Origin: DASRTE01 sp035316885
Lineage (GTDB): Bacteria; Actinomycetota; Actinomycetes; Jiangellales; Jiangellaceae
Assembly: GCA_035316885.1 (NCBI GenBank)
Contig: DATHII010000221.1
Location: 1-33,995 of the forward strand
Direction: 5' to 3'
DNA: 33,995 bases
Shown: in pieces, positions 6,364 to 14,548 of the stretch
Numbering within the stretch: position 1 is the stretch's first letter
How the letters are laid out: each line of letters opens with the position of its first letter
Position numbers and translations under genes: made by a program
Notes under the pieces: model-generated
The model's input: the letters and a program-made list of their open reading frames with translations, nothing else
Told to the model about the DNA's origin: nothing
Databases searched by the model: none

Positions 6364-8091
6364 TCACGGCTGCTTTCCGGGACCGATCTCGCTGGGTTCG
6401 CCTGGCGGTTCGGCCTCACCCTGGCCGAGCGCCGGCCGGCCGTCGCCGTGGCCGTCCCCGTGGCCGTCCCCATAGCCGTCACCGTGACCGTCACCGTGAC
6501 CGTCATGGCGGGCAGCCTCCAGCTCGTGGACGGTGGGCTTCTGGACGACGTCGCCGAAGTAGAACGACGAGAGCCGGGCGCGGACCTTCTCGATCCGTCG
6601 GCGCGGTGCCGGTATGCCGTTTTCGTCGGTCTCGGGGTCGAGCTCCACCGGCGTCTGACGCCGGTGGGCCGTGAGTTCGAAGGCGGTCTCGTCGGACAGC
6701 GGCGCGTGCAACTCCGAGTACTCGCCGTCGGGACTGACCATGATCACGCCGGACTCGTAGCCGTGGAGTACCTTCTCGCGGTCGCGGCGCTGTAGCCCGA
6801 GGCAGATCCGCTTGGTGAGGAAGAACACGATCGGCGGCAGGACGATCACCGCCACCCGCATGAACCAGGTGATCCAGTTGATCGGCAACTGGAAGATCGT
6901 CGCCACGAAGTCGTTTCCGCCCGCGATCCAGAGCAGGATATAGAAGGTGATGAACGCAGCGCCGATCCCGGTACGCACGGGCTGGTTGCGCGGGCGGTCG
7001 AGGACATGGTGCTCACGCCTGTCACCGGTGACCCACTGCTCGATCCACGGGTACAGGATCAGCGGTGTCAGTACGAGACCCGGGAGCACGAGTGCCGCTA
7101 TGAGCACTCCCAGGCTCAGGGGCTGCCCGAACACACTGATCTCCCAGGCGGGCATCACGCGCAACGCGCCGTCGAGGAAGCCGACGTACCAGTCCGGCTG
7201 GGTGCCGGCGCTCACCCGCGACGGGTCGTACGGCCCCCACAACCAGACCGGGTTGATCTGGATGGCCGCCGACATCAGCGTGATGACGGCGAAGACGATG
7301 AAGAAGAAGCCGCCGGACTTCGCCACGTAGATCGGGAAGAACGGATATCCGACGACGTTCCGCTCCGAGCGGCCCGGCCCGGCCCAATGGGTGTGCTTCT
7401 GGTACCAGAGGATCATCAGGTGCACGGTGATCAGCGCCAGGAGCAGGCCTGGGACCAGCAGAATGTGAATCGCGTAGAGCCTCGAGATGGCGTCCTCGCC
7501 GGGATACTCGCCGCCGAAGAGGAACGACGAGACGGCAGGGCCCACGAAGGGAATGGCGAGCATTCCGCCTTCGATGATGCGCATTCCGGTGCCGGACAGG
7601 AGGTCGTCGGGCAGCGAGTAGCCGGTGAAGCCGTTCACGACGCCGAGAATGAGCATCGTGGAACCGATCAGCCAGTTCAGCTCGCGCGGTTTGCGGAAGG
7701 CGCCGGTGAAGAAGATCCGGAGCATGTGCACCGACATGGCGGCCAGGAACAGCAGCGCCGCCCAGTGGTGGATCTGCCGCATCAGCAGACCACCGCGGAC
7801 CTCGAAGGAGAGGTCGAGGGTCGACGAGAACGCCTCGGACATGTGGATGCCGCGCAGGTTGGTGTACGCGCCTTCGTACATGACCTCGGTCATCGACGGC
7901 TTGAACCAGAACACGAGGAACGTGCCCGACAGCAGCAGCACGATGAAGCTGAACAGCGCGATCTCGCCGAGCAGGAACGACCAGTGGTCGGGGAACGCCT
8001 TGCGAATGTTGCGCTTGAGCCAGTTCGACGCGGTGATCCGTTGGTCGACGAAGTCGACGACCTTGCCGGCACCGTTGACGACAGCACTCAT
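6364..8091 (-). CDS. qcrB: Menaquinol:cytochrome c oxidoreductase, cytochrome b subunit
   Basis: A 575-residue quinol-oxidising subunit of the bcc complex. Heme b ligands come from His108/109, His122, His209 and His224 in paired helices. The Qo-site motif appears as PDWY (299-302), the actinobacterial counterpart of PEWY. Beyond the core is a long soluble tail of about 160 residues, as in other actinobacterial QcrB. Residues about 529-551 consist of repeats of the Gly-Asp-Gly-His type, which is unusual. ATG 8091 overlaps the qcrA stop as ATGA and has GGGGG about 8 nt upstream. It is last in the ctaE-qcrCAB operon. Confidence 0.96.
   Translation of the reverse strand: MSAVVNGAGKVVDFVDQRITASNWLKRNIRKAFPDHWSFLLGEIALFSFIVLLLSGTFLVFWFKPSMTEVMYEGAYTNLRGIHMSEAFSSTLDLSFEVRGGLLMRQIHHWAALLFLAAMSVHMLRIFFTGAFRKPRELNWLIGSTMLILGVVNGFTGYSLPDDLLSGTGMRIIEGGMLAIPFVGPAVSSFLFGGEYPGEDAISRLYAIHILLVPGLLLALITVHLMILWYQKHTHWAGPGRSERNVVGYPFFPIYVAKSGGFFFIVFAVITLMSAAIQINPVWLWGPYDPSRVSAGTQPDWYVGFLDGALRVMPAWEISVFGQPLSLGVLIAALVLPGLVLTPLILYPWIEQWVTGDRREHHVLDRPRNQPVRTGIGAAFITFYILLWIAGGNDFVATIFQLPINWITWFMRVAVIVLPPIVFFLTKRICLGLQRRDREKVLHGYESGVIMVSPDGEYSELHAPLSDETAFELTAHRRQTPVELDPETDENGIPAPRRRIEKVRARLSSFYFGDVVQKPTVHELEAARHDGHGDGHGDGYGDGHGDGHGDGRPALGQGEAEPPGEPSEIGPGKQP
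6440..6507 (-). repeat. 12-bp tandem repeat encoding the (GDGH)n tail of QcrB
   Basis: About six imperfect 12-bp units inside the 3' part of qcrB. Two neighbouring units on the plus strand are CCGTGACCGTCA and two others read CCGTGGCCGTCC. They encode a short His/Asp/Gly-rich run, with one His replaced by Tyr. Confidence 0.8.
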
Positions 8092-9164
8092 CGACGACGC
8101 CCCCAGTAGCTCGGACCAACCGACTCGGTGAAGTCGCTCTGCGCCACCAAGTATCCCTCATTGTCGACGGCCAGGGGGAGTTGGGGCAGGCTGCGGGCGG
8201 CCGGCCCGAACACGACCCGGCCGTTGTCGGCGAGGTCGAACGTGGACTGGTGGCAGGGACAGAGCATGTGGTGGGTGTTCTGCTCGTACAGGTTGATCGG
8301 GCAGCCCACATGGGTGCAGATCTTGGAATACGCGAGGATGCCGTCCACATTCCAATTCTCGCGGCCCTCGGCGGCACTGATCTCGTCCGGCTCCATTCGG
8401 ACGACGATGACTGGTGACTTGGCGCGCTCGTTGATGCGCGCCGGACCCGACTCCGGAAGGTCCTCGAAGGTCTCGGGCATCGCGTTGACCAGCGAACCGA
8501 TCTCGAGATCGCTCGGGCGCAGCGGCTCGAAGGAACCGTCGCGGACCACCCGGACGTCGGTGTTCCAGATCGTGTGCGCCTTCTTGTCGCCGGGCAGAGG
8601 GCCGAGGTCGCGCAGCAGGACGATGACGGGCAGCGGCAGCAACGCCATCGCGCCGATCAGGGAATTGCGGATCATCTTGCGCCGGCCGAACCCGCTCTCC
8701 TCGACGCCGAGCTCATAGTCGGCGAGGGCGGCAGCCCGAACGTCGTCGGCGCTGCGCAACTCATGACGTTCGTGGATCACCTCGTGGCTGGACATCAGCT
8801 TCTTGGCCCAGTGGATCGCGCCTGCGCCGATGAGGAAGAGAGCCAGGCCGAGAGTGAGGCCGAGGGCCAGGTTGGAGTCGCGCACCGCCGCGACGACGTC
8901 GCCGTCGATGTCGATCGGAATCGCGATGTAGGCAACGATGAAGCCGATGACGAGCAGTGCTGCCAGCGCGAACATGCGCGCGACCTGCCGCTCGGCCCTT
9001 CGCTCGGCCCGCCGATCGGTGTCGGAGAGCCGCTCGAGGTGGTCCGCGAAGCCCGGGTCCGGGATCGGCTCGGCGACCGTCTCGGGCACAGGGAGGCCGG
9101 TTGGCTCGACCCGCTCGACCTCGCCGCTCTGCCCGGACATCTCCGGCCCCTCGTGCGTGCTCAC
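8088..9164 (-). CDS. qcrA: Menaquinol:cytochrome c oxidoreductase, Rieske iron-sulfur subunit
   Basis: A 358-residue Rieske protein. The 2Fe-2S ligands are Cys283 and His285 (CTHVGC) and Cys302 and His305 (CPCHQS), with Cys288 and Cys304 available for the structural disulfide. Three membrane segments (about 66-84, 99-117 and 168-184) precede the Rieske domain, the three-helix layout of actinobacterial QcrA rather than the single anchor of other bacteria. GTG 9164 overlaps the qcrC stop as GTGA; ATG 9140, with GAGGGG just upstream, is an alternative nine codons in. Electrons pass from menaquinol at QcrB to the QcrC hemes. Confidence 0.96.
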   Translation of the reverse strand: MSTHEGPEMSGQSGEVERVEPTGLPVPETVAEPIPDPGFADHLERLSDTDRRAERRAERQVARMFALAALLVIGFIVAYIAIPIDIDGDVVAAVRDSNLALGLTLGLALFLIGAGAIHWAKKLMSSHEVIHERHELRSADDVRAAALADYELGVEESGFGRRKMIRNSLIGAMALLPLPVIVLLRDLGPLPGDKKAHTIWNTDVRVVRDGSFEPLRPSDLEIGSLVNAMPETFEDLPESGPARINERAKSPVIVVRMEPDEISAAEGRENWNVDGILAYSKICTHVGCPINLYEQNTHHMLCPCHQSTFDLADNGRVVFGPAARSLPQLPLAVDNEGYLVAQSDFTESVGPSYWGRRR

Positions 9165-9964
9165 GACGCCTTGGTCCCGATCCAGATGGCGGCGCCGATG
9201 AGTCCGCCGATGCCGACCAGCCACGCCCACAGCCCTTCCGGTACCGGTCCGCCGCGCCCGATGCCGAGTCCACCGGGGTTGGGCTCGTCCTCGACGGACT
9301 GGAGGAAGGCGATGATGTCGCGCTTCTCCTCGGGGTCGAGGGTCTCGTCGTTGAACACGGGCATCGACTGCGGGCCGGTCAGCATCGCCTCGTAGATGTG
9401 CTTGGGCTCGACGCCGGTGATCTTGGGCGCGTACTTGCCGTACGTCAGGGCGCCACCCTGGCCGGTGGTGTTGTGACATGACGCGCAGTTGGTGCGGAAC
9501 AGCTCGCCGCCGCGGGCCACGTCACCGGCCGAGACGTCGAGAACGTCGGTGTCCGGGATTTCCGGTCCGGGGGCGAGTGAGGCCACGTAGGCAGCGAGCT
9601 GCGCGATCTGCTCGTCGGTGTAGGCGACCTCCTTGGTCGGTGCCTGTGCGCCCGGGGCCGCCATCGGCATCCGACCGGTGCCGACCTGGAAGTCGACCGC
9701 GGCCGCACCGACCCCGATCAGCGACGGGCCGAGCACTGTGCCGTCGTCGCGGACCTGACCCTCGCCGCCGAGTCCGTGGCACGAGGCGCACCCGATGGCG
9801 AACAGCTTCTTCCCCTCCTCGACCTGCGTCGACGTCGCAGCCTGGACCTCGGCGCTGCTCTCGGGAGCGAACGCGGCGTAGGCGGCACCGAAGACGAGGA
9901 GCGCCAGCAGCAGGACGACCAGCGCCGCGAGGGGGTGCCGGCGCCGGGCGGAGATGGCGGACAC
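9161..9964 (-). CDS. qcrC: Menaquinol:cytochrome c oxidoreductase, diheme cytochrome c subunit
   Basis: A 267-residue membrane-anchored cytochrome cc with two CASCH heme sites: Cys59/Cys62/His63 and Cys160/Cys163/His164. Met99 (TGRMPM) and Met201 (SMPVF) are candidate axial ligands. One hydrophobic segment at about 11-31 and one at about 244-262 anchor it. In the bcc-aa3 supercomplex this subunit replaces soluble cytochrome c and donates electrons directly to CuA of CtaC. GTG 9964 is chosen because AGGAG lies 4 nt before it; GTG 9979 overlaps the ctaE stop but has no ribosome-binding site. Confidence 0.95.
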   Translation of the reverse strand: MSAISARRRHPLAALVVLLLALLVFGAAYAAFAPESSAEVQAATSTQVEEGKKLFAIGCASCHGLGGEGQVRDDGTVLGPSLIGVGAAAVDFQVGTGRMPMAAPGAQAPTKEVAYTDEQIAQLAAYVASLAPGPEIPDTDVLDVSAGDVARGGELFRTNCASCHNTTGQGGALTYGKYAPKITGVEPKHIYEAMLTGPQSMPVFNDETLDPEEKRDIIAFLQSVEDEPNPGGLGIGRGGPVPEGLWAWLVGIGGLIGAAIWIGTKAS

Positions 9965-9975
9965 GTCGCTCCTGT

Positions 9976-10623
9976 TCACTTGATCACGTAGATGGTCAGG
10001 AACAGCGCGATCCAGACGACGTCGACGAAGTGCCAGTAGTACGAGACGACGATCGCGCTCGTGGCCTGCTCGTGGGTGAAGCGGCGGGCCATGAACGTGC
10101 GTCCGAGCACGAGCACGAAGGCCAGCAACCCTCCGGTGACGTGCAGGCCGTGGAAGCCGGTGGCCAGGTAGAAGATGGAACCGTACGGGTCGCTGGACAG
10201 GCTCAGCCCCTCGTTCTGTACCAGCTGTGCGTACTCGTACACCTGGCCGGAGATGAACACCGCTCCCATGACGAAGGTGAGCGTGAACCACTCGCGCAGG
10301 CCCCACGAACCCACCTGGAACACGCGCCCGGTGCGGCCGACCTGCCCACGCTCGGCGCGCAGCACGCCCATCTGGCAGGTGATCGAGGAGAGCACGAGGA
10401 CGATCGTGTTGGCGGTGGAGAACGGGATGTTGAGCAGCTCGGGCCGGGTCTCCCACAGCTCTGGTGCGTTGGACCGTAGGGTGAAGTAGATCGCGAACAG
10501 CGCCGCGAAGAACATCAGCTCGCTGGACAGCCAGACGATGGTGCCCACCGAGACCAGGTTGGGTCGCTCAGGTGCGGGCGCGGGCGCCGAGTCGACTCCG
10601 GTTGCCGTGGCCACGAGCGCCAT
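9976..10623 (-). CDS. ctaE: Cytochrome c oxidase subunit III
   Basis: A 215-residue subunit III with five predicted membrane helices and family motifs: SSELMFFAALFAIYFTLR near the N-terminus, FHGLHVTGG in the middle and YYWHFVDVVWIALF at the end. It supports proton uptake and stability of the aa3 oxidase. As in mycobacteria it heads the qcrCAB operon rather than lying beside ctaCD. ATG 10623 has no ribosome-binding site. CATAAT (10627 to 10622) lies 7 nt before in-frame GTG 10614 (codon 4), so a leaderless start there is a plausible alternative. The upstream region is shared with the divergent receiver gene. Confidence 0.94.
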   Translation of the reverse strand: MALVATATGVDSAPAPAPERPNLVSVGTIVWLSSELMFFAALFAIYFTLRSNAPELWETRPELLNIPFSTANTIVLVLSSITCQMGVLRAERGQVGRTGRVFQVGSWGLREWFTLTFVMGAVFISGQVYEYAQLVQNEGLSLSSDPYGSIFYLATGFHGLHVTGGLLAFVLVLGRTFMARRFTHEQATSAIVVSYYWHFVDVVWIALFLTIYVIK

Positions 10624-10702
10624 TATGTCGACCGCGGCCGGTCAGCACACCCCGACCCCGAAATCCAGGCGAGCGGCGTGTTGCGCGCGCGTCCGGCCGG
10701 TC

Positions 10703-10731
10703 CCGACAGGAGCCGCATGGACCGGTAGCAT
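10703..10731 (+). promoter_or_regulatory. Promoter of the receiver-trpD pair
   Basis: CCGACA (10703-10708) and TAGCAT (10726-10731) are separated by 17 nt, a good match to a housekeeping sigma promoter. It would give a leader of about 65 nt before ATG 10802. Confidence 0.45.
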
Positions 10732-10801
10732 CCGCGGAGAGCCGGACCACATCCGCCACACCAGCGGACCACCCCGACCCGCCGCCTCGCGAGGGACACC
10801 G

Positions 10802-11221
10802 ATGAGTACGCCCGAGCCGACGATGACGATCCTCGTCTACAGCGACGACCGCACCACGCGCGAGAAGGTCCGGCTGGCGGTCGGGCGGCGGCCGGCTGCC
10901 GACCTGCCACGGGTCGAGTACCTCGAGTGCGCAACCGCTCCCGCGCTGCTCAAGGCACTCGACGCCGGCGGCATCGACGTCGTTGTCCTCGACGGCGAGA
11001 CGGCTCCGGCCGGTGGGCTGGGCATGGCTCGTCAGATCAAGGACGAGATCTACCGGTGCCCACCGGTGCTGGTGCTGATCGGGCGCCCTCAGGACGCGTG
11101 GCTGGCCACCTGGTCCCGGGCCGAGGCCGCGGTGCCTCATCCGCTCGACCCGGTCGCTGTCGCCACGGCCGTGGCCGGCCTCATGCGCCGGCGCCTGAGC
11201 GCCCTTCCTGCCGTGTCGTGA
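10802..11221 (+). CDS. Degenerate response-regulator receiver protein
   Basis: A 139-residue stand-alone receiver-like domain. ILVYSDD (Asp15, Asp16) matches the acidic pair and VVVLDGE (Asp64) the phospho-acceptor strand. The conserved Thr/Ser position in the fourth strand reads LIGR, and the invariant Lys-Pro is replaced by His113-Pro114 (VPHPLDP). Phosphorylation switching may therefore be altered or absent. There is no output domain. ATG 10802 is preceded by GAGGGA at 5 nt. It ends 7 nt before trpD, so the two are probably co-transcribed, and it is divergent from ctaE. A protein of this kind at this place is, as I recall, seen in other actinobacteria; its role is not known to me. Confidence 0.75.
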   Translation: MSTPEPTMTILVYSDDRTTREKVRLAVGRRPAADLPRVEYLECATAPALLKALDAGGIDVVVLDGETAPAGGLGMARQIKDEIYRCPPVLVLIGRPQDAWLATWSRAEAAVPHPLDPVAVATAVAGLMRRRLSALPAVS

Positions 11222-11228
11222 GTGGCCG

Positions 11229-12266
11229 ATGACCGCGCCGCAGTCCTGGCCCGGAGTGCTGTCCGCGCTGCTCGACGGCGCCGACCTGCCGGCATCGGCA
11301 ACCGCCTGGGCGATGGGCGAGATCATGAGCGGCTCGGCGACGCCCAGTCAGATCGCCGGCTTCGTGGTGGCCCTGCGTGCGAAGGGCGAGACCGTCGACG
11401 AGGTCGAAGGCCTGGTCAGCGCGATGTACGAGCACGCCACCCCCATCTCGGTGCCAGGGCGCGCGGTCGACGTCGTCGGCACCGGTGGCGACCGCGCCCA
11501 CACGGTCAACATCTCGACGATGGCCGCCCTGGTCGCCGCGGGCGCAGGCGCAAAGGTCGTCAAGCACGGCAACCGGGCCGCGTCGTCGGCCTGTGGCGCT
11601 GCCGACCTGCTGGAGGAGCTCGACATCCGGCTCGACCTCCCGCCCTCCCGGGTCGCCAGCATCGCCGGCGAGGTCGGCATCACGTTCTGCTTCGCACCGG
11701 TCTTCCACCCGGCACTGCGCCATGCCGCTGTCCCGCGCCGCGAGCTCGGCGTGCCGACCACGTTCAACTTCCTCGGGCCGTTGGCCAACCCGGCCCGGCC
11801 GGATGCCCAGGCGGTGGGCGTGGCGGACGCGCGGATGGCCGGGATCGTCGCCGGGGTCCTGGCCGGGCGCGGTGTGTCGGCGCTCGTGTTCCGCGGTGAC
11901 GACGGCCTCGACGAGCTCACGACCACGACGACCTCGCGGGTGTGGGTGGTCCGCGACGGCGAGGTCGGCGAGGAGCGGCTCGACCCTACGGTGCTCGGCA
12001 TTCGCGCCGCCGCCCCTGAGGCGCTGCGTGGGGGAGATGCGCCGTTCAACGCCGAGGTTGCCCGCCGGCTCCTGGCGGGCGAGCAGAGCCCGGTTCGCGA
12101 CGCCGTGCTGCTCAACGCGGCGGCCGCGCTGGTGGCCTATGACGCCGCCGTCGGCTCGCTCCCGGACCTGCTCGGCCCAGCCCTCGAGCGGGCGGCCGCG
12201 TCGGTCGACAGCGGTGCCGCTGCGGACGTGCTGACCCGCTGGGTCGCCGCCTGCGCGGCTCAGTAG
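11229..12266 (+). CDS. trpD: Anthranilate phosphoribosyltransferase
   Basis: A 345-residue enzyme of tryptophan synthesis that joins anthranilate and PRPP to give phosphoribosyl-anthranilate. The PRPP/Mg signature VVGTGGD (Gly84 onward), the substrate loop KHGNRAASSACG (112-123) and the metal-binding DDGLDE (224-229) are all present, and the length is normal. ATG 11229 follows the receiver gene by 7 nt. No other trp gene is nearby, which is usual for the trpD next to ctaE in actinobacteria. Its last 7 nt overlap the convergent 47-aa membrane peptide gene. Confidence 0.96.
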   Translation: MTAPQSWPGVLSALLDGADLPASATAWAMGEIMSGSATPSQIAGFVVALRAKGETVDEVEGLVSAMYEHATPISVPGRAVDVVGTGGDRAHTVNISTMAALVAAGAGAKVVKHGNRAASSACGAADLLEELDIRLDLPPSRVASIAGEVGITFCFAPVFHPALRHAAVPRRELGVPTTFNFLGPLANPARPDAQAVGVADARMAGIVAGVLAGRGVSALVFRGDDGLDELTTTTTSRVWVVRDGEVGEERLDPTVLGIRAAAPEALRGGDAPFNAEVARRLLAGEQSPVRDAVLLNAAAALVAYDAAVGSLPDLLGPALERAAASVDSGAAADVLTRWVAACAAQ

Positions 12267-12403
12267 CCGCCGAATCCGCCGCCGCTGCTCCCGCCGCCTT
12301 CGTAGAGGACGAGAAGGACGATCACGATCGCGACGAGAGCCACGATCGCGACCGTTACCCAGACCCTCGTTCCCGGGCGGTTCGTCGTGGTCGCCATGGC
12401 CAT
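12260..12403 (-). CDS. 47-residue single-span membrane peptide
   Basis: A short minus-strand gene. An N-terminal polar stretch beginning MAMATTTNRPGTR leads into one strongly hydrophobic helix at about residues 14-33 (VWVTVAIVALVAIVIVLLVL), then a glycine/serine-rich tail ending GGFGGY. ATG 12403 has AGAGG 5 nt upstream; ATG 12397 is an alternative. Coding bias and the ribosome-binding site support translation. Its 3' end overlaps the end of trpD by 7 nt in convergent orientation. The function is unknown; similar small Gly-rich-tailed membrane peptides are common in actinobacteria. Confidence 0.6.
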   Translation of the reverse strand: MAMATTTNRPGTRVWVTVAIVALVAIVIVLLVLYEGGGSSGGGFGGY

Positions 12404-12470
12404 CACCACCTCTGCCCATTCTCTACCCGATGGCGCCGGTGGCTACCCCTGCCCTACCCGTCCGCTGCCG

Positions 12471-12923
12471 TCAACTGCGCAGATGCTCCTGACGGCCGAC
12501 GCGGTACGCCTCGGCGAGCCACGCCGTGAACTGCTCATCGACCTCCGCGGGCGACGAGAGCCTGAACGTATGCACCACATTTCTCGGCGAGTAGACCTCG
12601 ATGCGCCGGAACCGTGTGCTGTCGACGCGACGCGCGAGAACGAGGTGGCCGTCGAGCCATCTGGTCCGAGGGACGAATGCCGCGAAGCTCATCCGTACGT
12701 GGAGTGCGATCCGCGTCTTCTGAGCCAGCACCTCGACCGGGCCGAGGGCCCGCACGGCAGTGACGATCGCGTCGAACGTCGCGCGGACCGCTGGAGACGT
12801 TCGGGCGAAGTGCACGTCGAGATCGCCCAGCCCGGCGCAGGTGTGCACCTGGCCGGTGCGGGCGAACATCCGACCGCATCGCGGGCAGGACCACAGGCCC
12901 CGATCGTCCGACCCCTGTGTCAT
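12471..12923 (-). CDS. DUF5655-like protein with N-terminal zinc finger
   Basis: About 150 residues. The N-terminus carries a Cx2C-x10-HxC pattern (Cys13, Cys16, His27, Cys29), a probable zinc-binding finger. The remainder (AVRALGPVEVLAQKTRIALHVR, split here as AVRALGPVEV then LAQKTRIALHVR, through RRIEVYSPRNVVHTFRLSS) resembles the DUF5655 / DUF1801-type family, whose biochemical role is unknown. ATG 12923 is favoured since GAGG lies 8 nt upstream; ATG 12929 and GTG 12932 are close alternatives. It is divergent from the cupin gene. Confidence 0.65.
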   Translation of the reverse strand: MTQGSDDRGLWSCPRCGRMFARTGQVHTCAGLGDLDVHFARTSPAVRATFDAIVTAVRALGPVEVLAQKTRIALHVRMSFAAFVPRTRWLDGHLVLARRVDSTRFRRIEVYSPRNVVHTFRLSSPAEVDEQFTAWLAEAYRVGRQEHLRS

Positions 12924-13013
12924 GCCCATCACCTCGGCTCGTCGACATCCTGTCGCAGGGCTGCCACGCCGCTTTGCTCATGTCCGGTGGCGCGCCGTGC
13001 CACCATCGACTCC

Positions 13014-13343
13014 ATGGATATTGCGTCGATCAACGCGCTGGCCGAGAGCCAACTCGCCACGGCAGCGACGGCCGAGAGTGGGCGCAGTTCGGTCACGGTG
13101 TACGGCAGATCGGGTGCGCACCTCCGGCAGACGGTCGTGGCGCTCGCGGCCGGGCGCGTGATGGGCGAGCACAAGAGTCCCGGTGATGCATCCGTGCTCT
13201 GCCTTCAGGGACGCTTCGTGCTCCGTGCCGGCGACTCGCGAACCGAGCTCGGACCAGGTGACCTGGTGGCGGTGCCACCGCAGCGGCACGACCTCGAGGC
13301 GCTGGAGCCGTGCGTTCTCCTGCTGACGGTCGCACTGCACTGA
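13014..13343 (+). CDS. Small cupin-domain protein
   Basis: A 109-residue single-domain cupin. The second half shows the cupin-2 pattern: GRVMGEHKSPGDASVLCLQG for the first motif, then LGPGDLVAVPPQRHDLEA for the second. His and Glu residues in these motifs could hold a metal, though the first motif has only one clear His. No enzyme activity can be assigned. ATG 13014 has no ribosome-binding site; CACCAT (13001-13006) lies 7 nt upstream and may be a -10 element for a leaderless transcript. Neighbours are unrelated. Confidence 0.7.
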   Translation: MDIASINALAESQLATAATAESGRSSVTVYGRSGAHLRQTVVALAAGRVMGEHKSPGDASVLCLQGRFVLRAGDSRTELGPGDLVAVPPQRHDLEALEPCVLLLTVALH

Positions 13344-13397
13344 CCTGGCATCGACGTGCGCGACCGCGGCGGGCCGCACCACGCCGGCGACGCCCGG

Positions 13398-13685
13398 TCA
13401 GTCGGTGTCTTCGGCCCCGAGGGCGAAGGCGGCCTCGAGGTCGTGCTTCGAGAACGTCCGGAACGCGATGTGGGTCTCGGTCCGCAGCACCCCTGGCACC
13501 TTGTTGAGCCGGTCGGCGACCACGTCGGCCACCTCCTGATGCTCGCGCACGCGCACCATGGCGACCAGGTCGATCTCGCCGGTCACGGAGTAGACCTCGC
13601 TGACCGCGTCGAGCGCCGCGATCTGCTCGGCGACTTCGGGGATGCGCGCGACCTCGGCCTGGACGAAGACGATCGCGGTGATCAC
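13398..13685 (-). CDS. Stand-alone Lrp/AsnC ligand-binding domain protein
   Basis: A 95-residue protein matching only the C-terminal RAM (regulation of amino acid metabolism) domain of Lrp/AsnC regulators, with VYSVTGEIDLVAMVRV as the typical ligand-pocket segment. No DNA-binding helix-turn-helix is present and the frame leaves no room for one. GTG 13685 has GGAGG 4 nt upstream. Such proteins form oligomers that bind amino acids or modulate full-length Lrp proteins. A homologue sits near trpD in Streptomyces as far as I recall, so this is a normal family member and not a truncated gene. Confidence 0.85.
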   Translation of the reverse strand: MITAIVFVQAEVARIPEVAEQIAALDAVSEVYSVTGEIDLVAMVRVREHQEVADVVADRLNKVPGVLRTETHIAFRTFSKHDLEAAFALGAEDTD

Positions 13686-13747
13686 GTGGCCTCCTCCGCA
13701 GCGGTACGGTCCGCGGCGAGACTACCGGTGGCCGGTGCGCGACGAAC

Positions 13748-14548
13748 TCAGCGCATGGTCCCGACGTCGTACCGGCCCGGCTGTGGCGGTGGCGCCGGGC
13801 CACGGCCCAGGGCGAGTGCGAACAGGAATCCGGCGACGAAGCCGGCCAAGTGTGCGACGTACGCGACCTCTCCGGCGGCCATTCCGGGGCCGAGGCTGTA
13901 GACGGCCTGCACCGCGAACCAGGTGCCGAGGACCAGCCAAGCCGGCATGGGCAGCGGGATGAACAGCAGGAACGGCACGAGGCTGATCACCCGCGCCCGC
14001 GGGTACCACGCCAGATAGGCGCCGAGTACCCCGGCGATGGCTCCCGAGGCGCCGACGAGTGTGGCGCGCGAGTCGGCGTCGGTGAACGCGTAGGCGTAGG
14101 TGGCCGCAATGCCGCACGCAAGATAGAAGAGCAGATACCGGATCCGGCCGAGCCGGTCCTCGACGTTGTTGCCGAACACGGCGAGGAACAACATGTTGCC
14201 CAGCAGGTGCGCCCAGCCGCCGTGCAGGAACATCGCCGAGACCGCCGACAGCACCGGGAGCTTGTCGAAGTCTGGCGGCACCAGCTGGCACGCAGGGTCG
14301 CCGGCCGGATTCAGGACCGCAGGCCCGACCACGAGCGGCAGTTGGTCGCCAGTCGTCAGCTCGAGGGGGATCGCTGCCCACCGGTCGAAGAACGCCTGGA
14401 CCGAGCACAACGCCTCGGTGCCGGCGTCGCCGAGGCCGCCGAGCCCCAACGGGCTGACCAGGAAGACGGCGATGTTGACGGCGACGAGCGCCCGGGTGAC
14501 ATAGGCAGGCCTGCGGGTGGGGTTCCGGTCGTGGATCGGGATGACCAC
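13748..14548 (-). CDS. Rhomboid-family intramembrane serine protease
   Basis: A 266-residue membrane protein. Rhomboid features are FLHGGWAHLLGNMLFL (the HxxxN helix), catalytic Ser168 in GASGAIAG and catalytic His233 in AYVAHLAGF. Six or seven helices are predicted, with a long external loop between the first two. It would cleave membrane-spanning substrates within the bilayer; substrates are unknown. GTG 14548 gives the family-typical beginning VVIPIHDRNPTRRP; the frame also extends to GTG 14614. GATGAT lies 6 nt before GTG 14548, a weak leaderless signal. Confidence 0.9.
   Translation of the reverse strand: MVIPIHDRNPTRRPAYVTRALVAVNIAVFLVSPLGLGGLGDAGTEALCSVQAFFDRWAAIPLELTTGDQLPLVVGPAVLNPAGDPACQLVPPDFDKLPVLSAVSAMFLHGGWAHLLGNMLFLAVFGNNVEDRLGRIRYLLFYLACGIAATYAYAFTDADSRATLVGASGAIAGVLGAYLAWYPRARVISLVPFLLFIPLPMPAWLVLGTWFAVQAVYSLGPGMAAGEVAYVAHLAGFVAGFLFALALGRGPAPPPQPGRYDVGTMR

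Noticed and set aside
6440..6507. CRISPR-like or intergenic tandem repeat
   Set aside because: The units are 12 bp, contiguous and in frame within qcrB, with no spacers.
13398..13685. Truncated Lrp/AsnC regulator
   Set aside because: It has its own strong ribosome-binding site and matches the known stand-alone RAM-domain family; no helix-turn-helix remnant precedes it.
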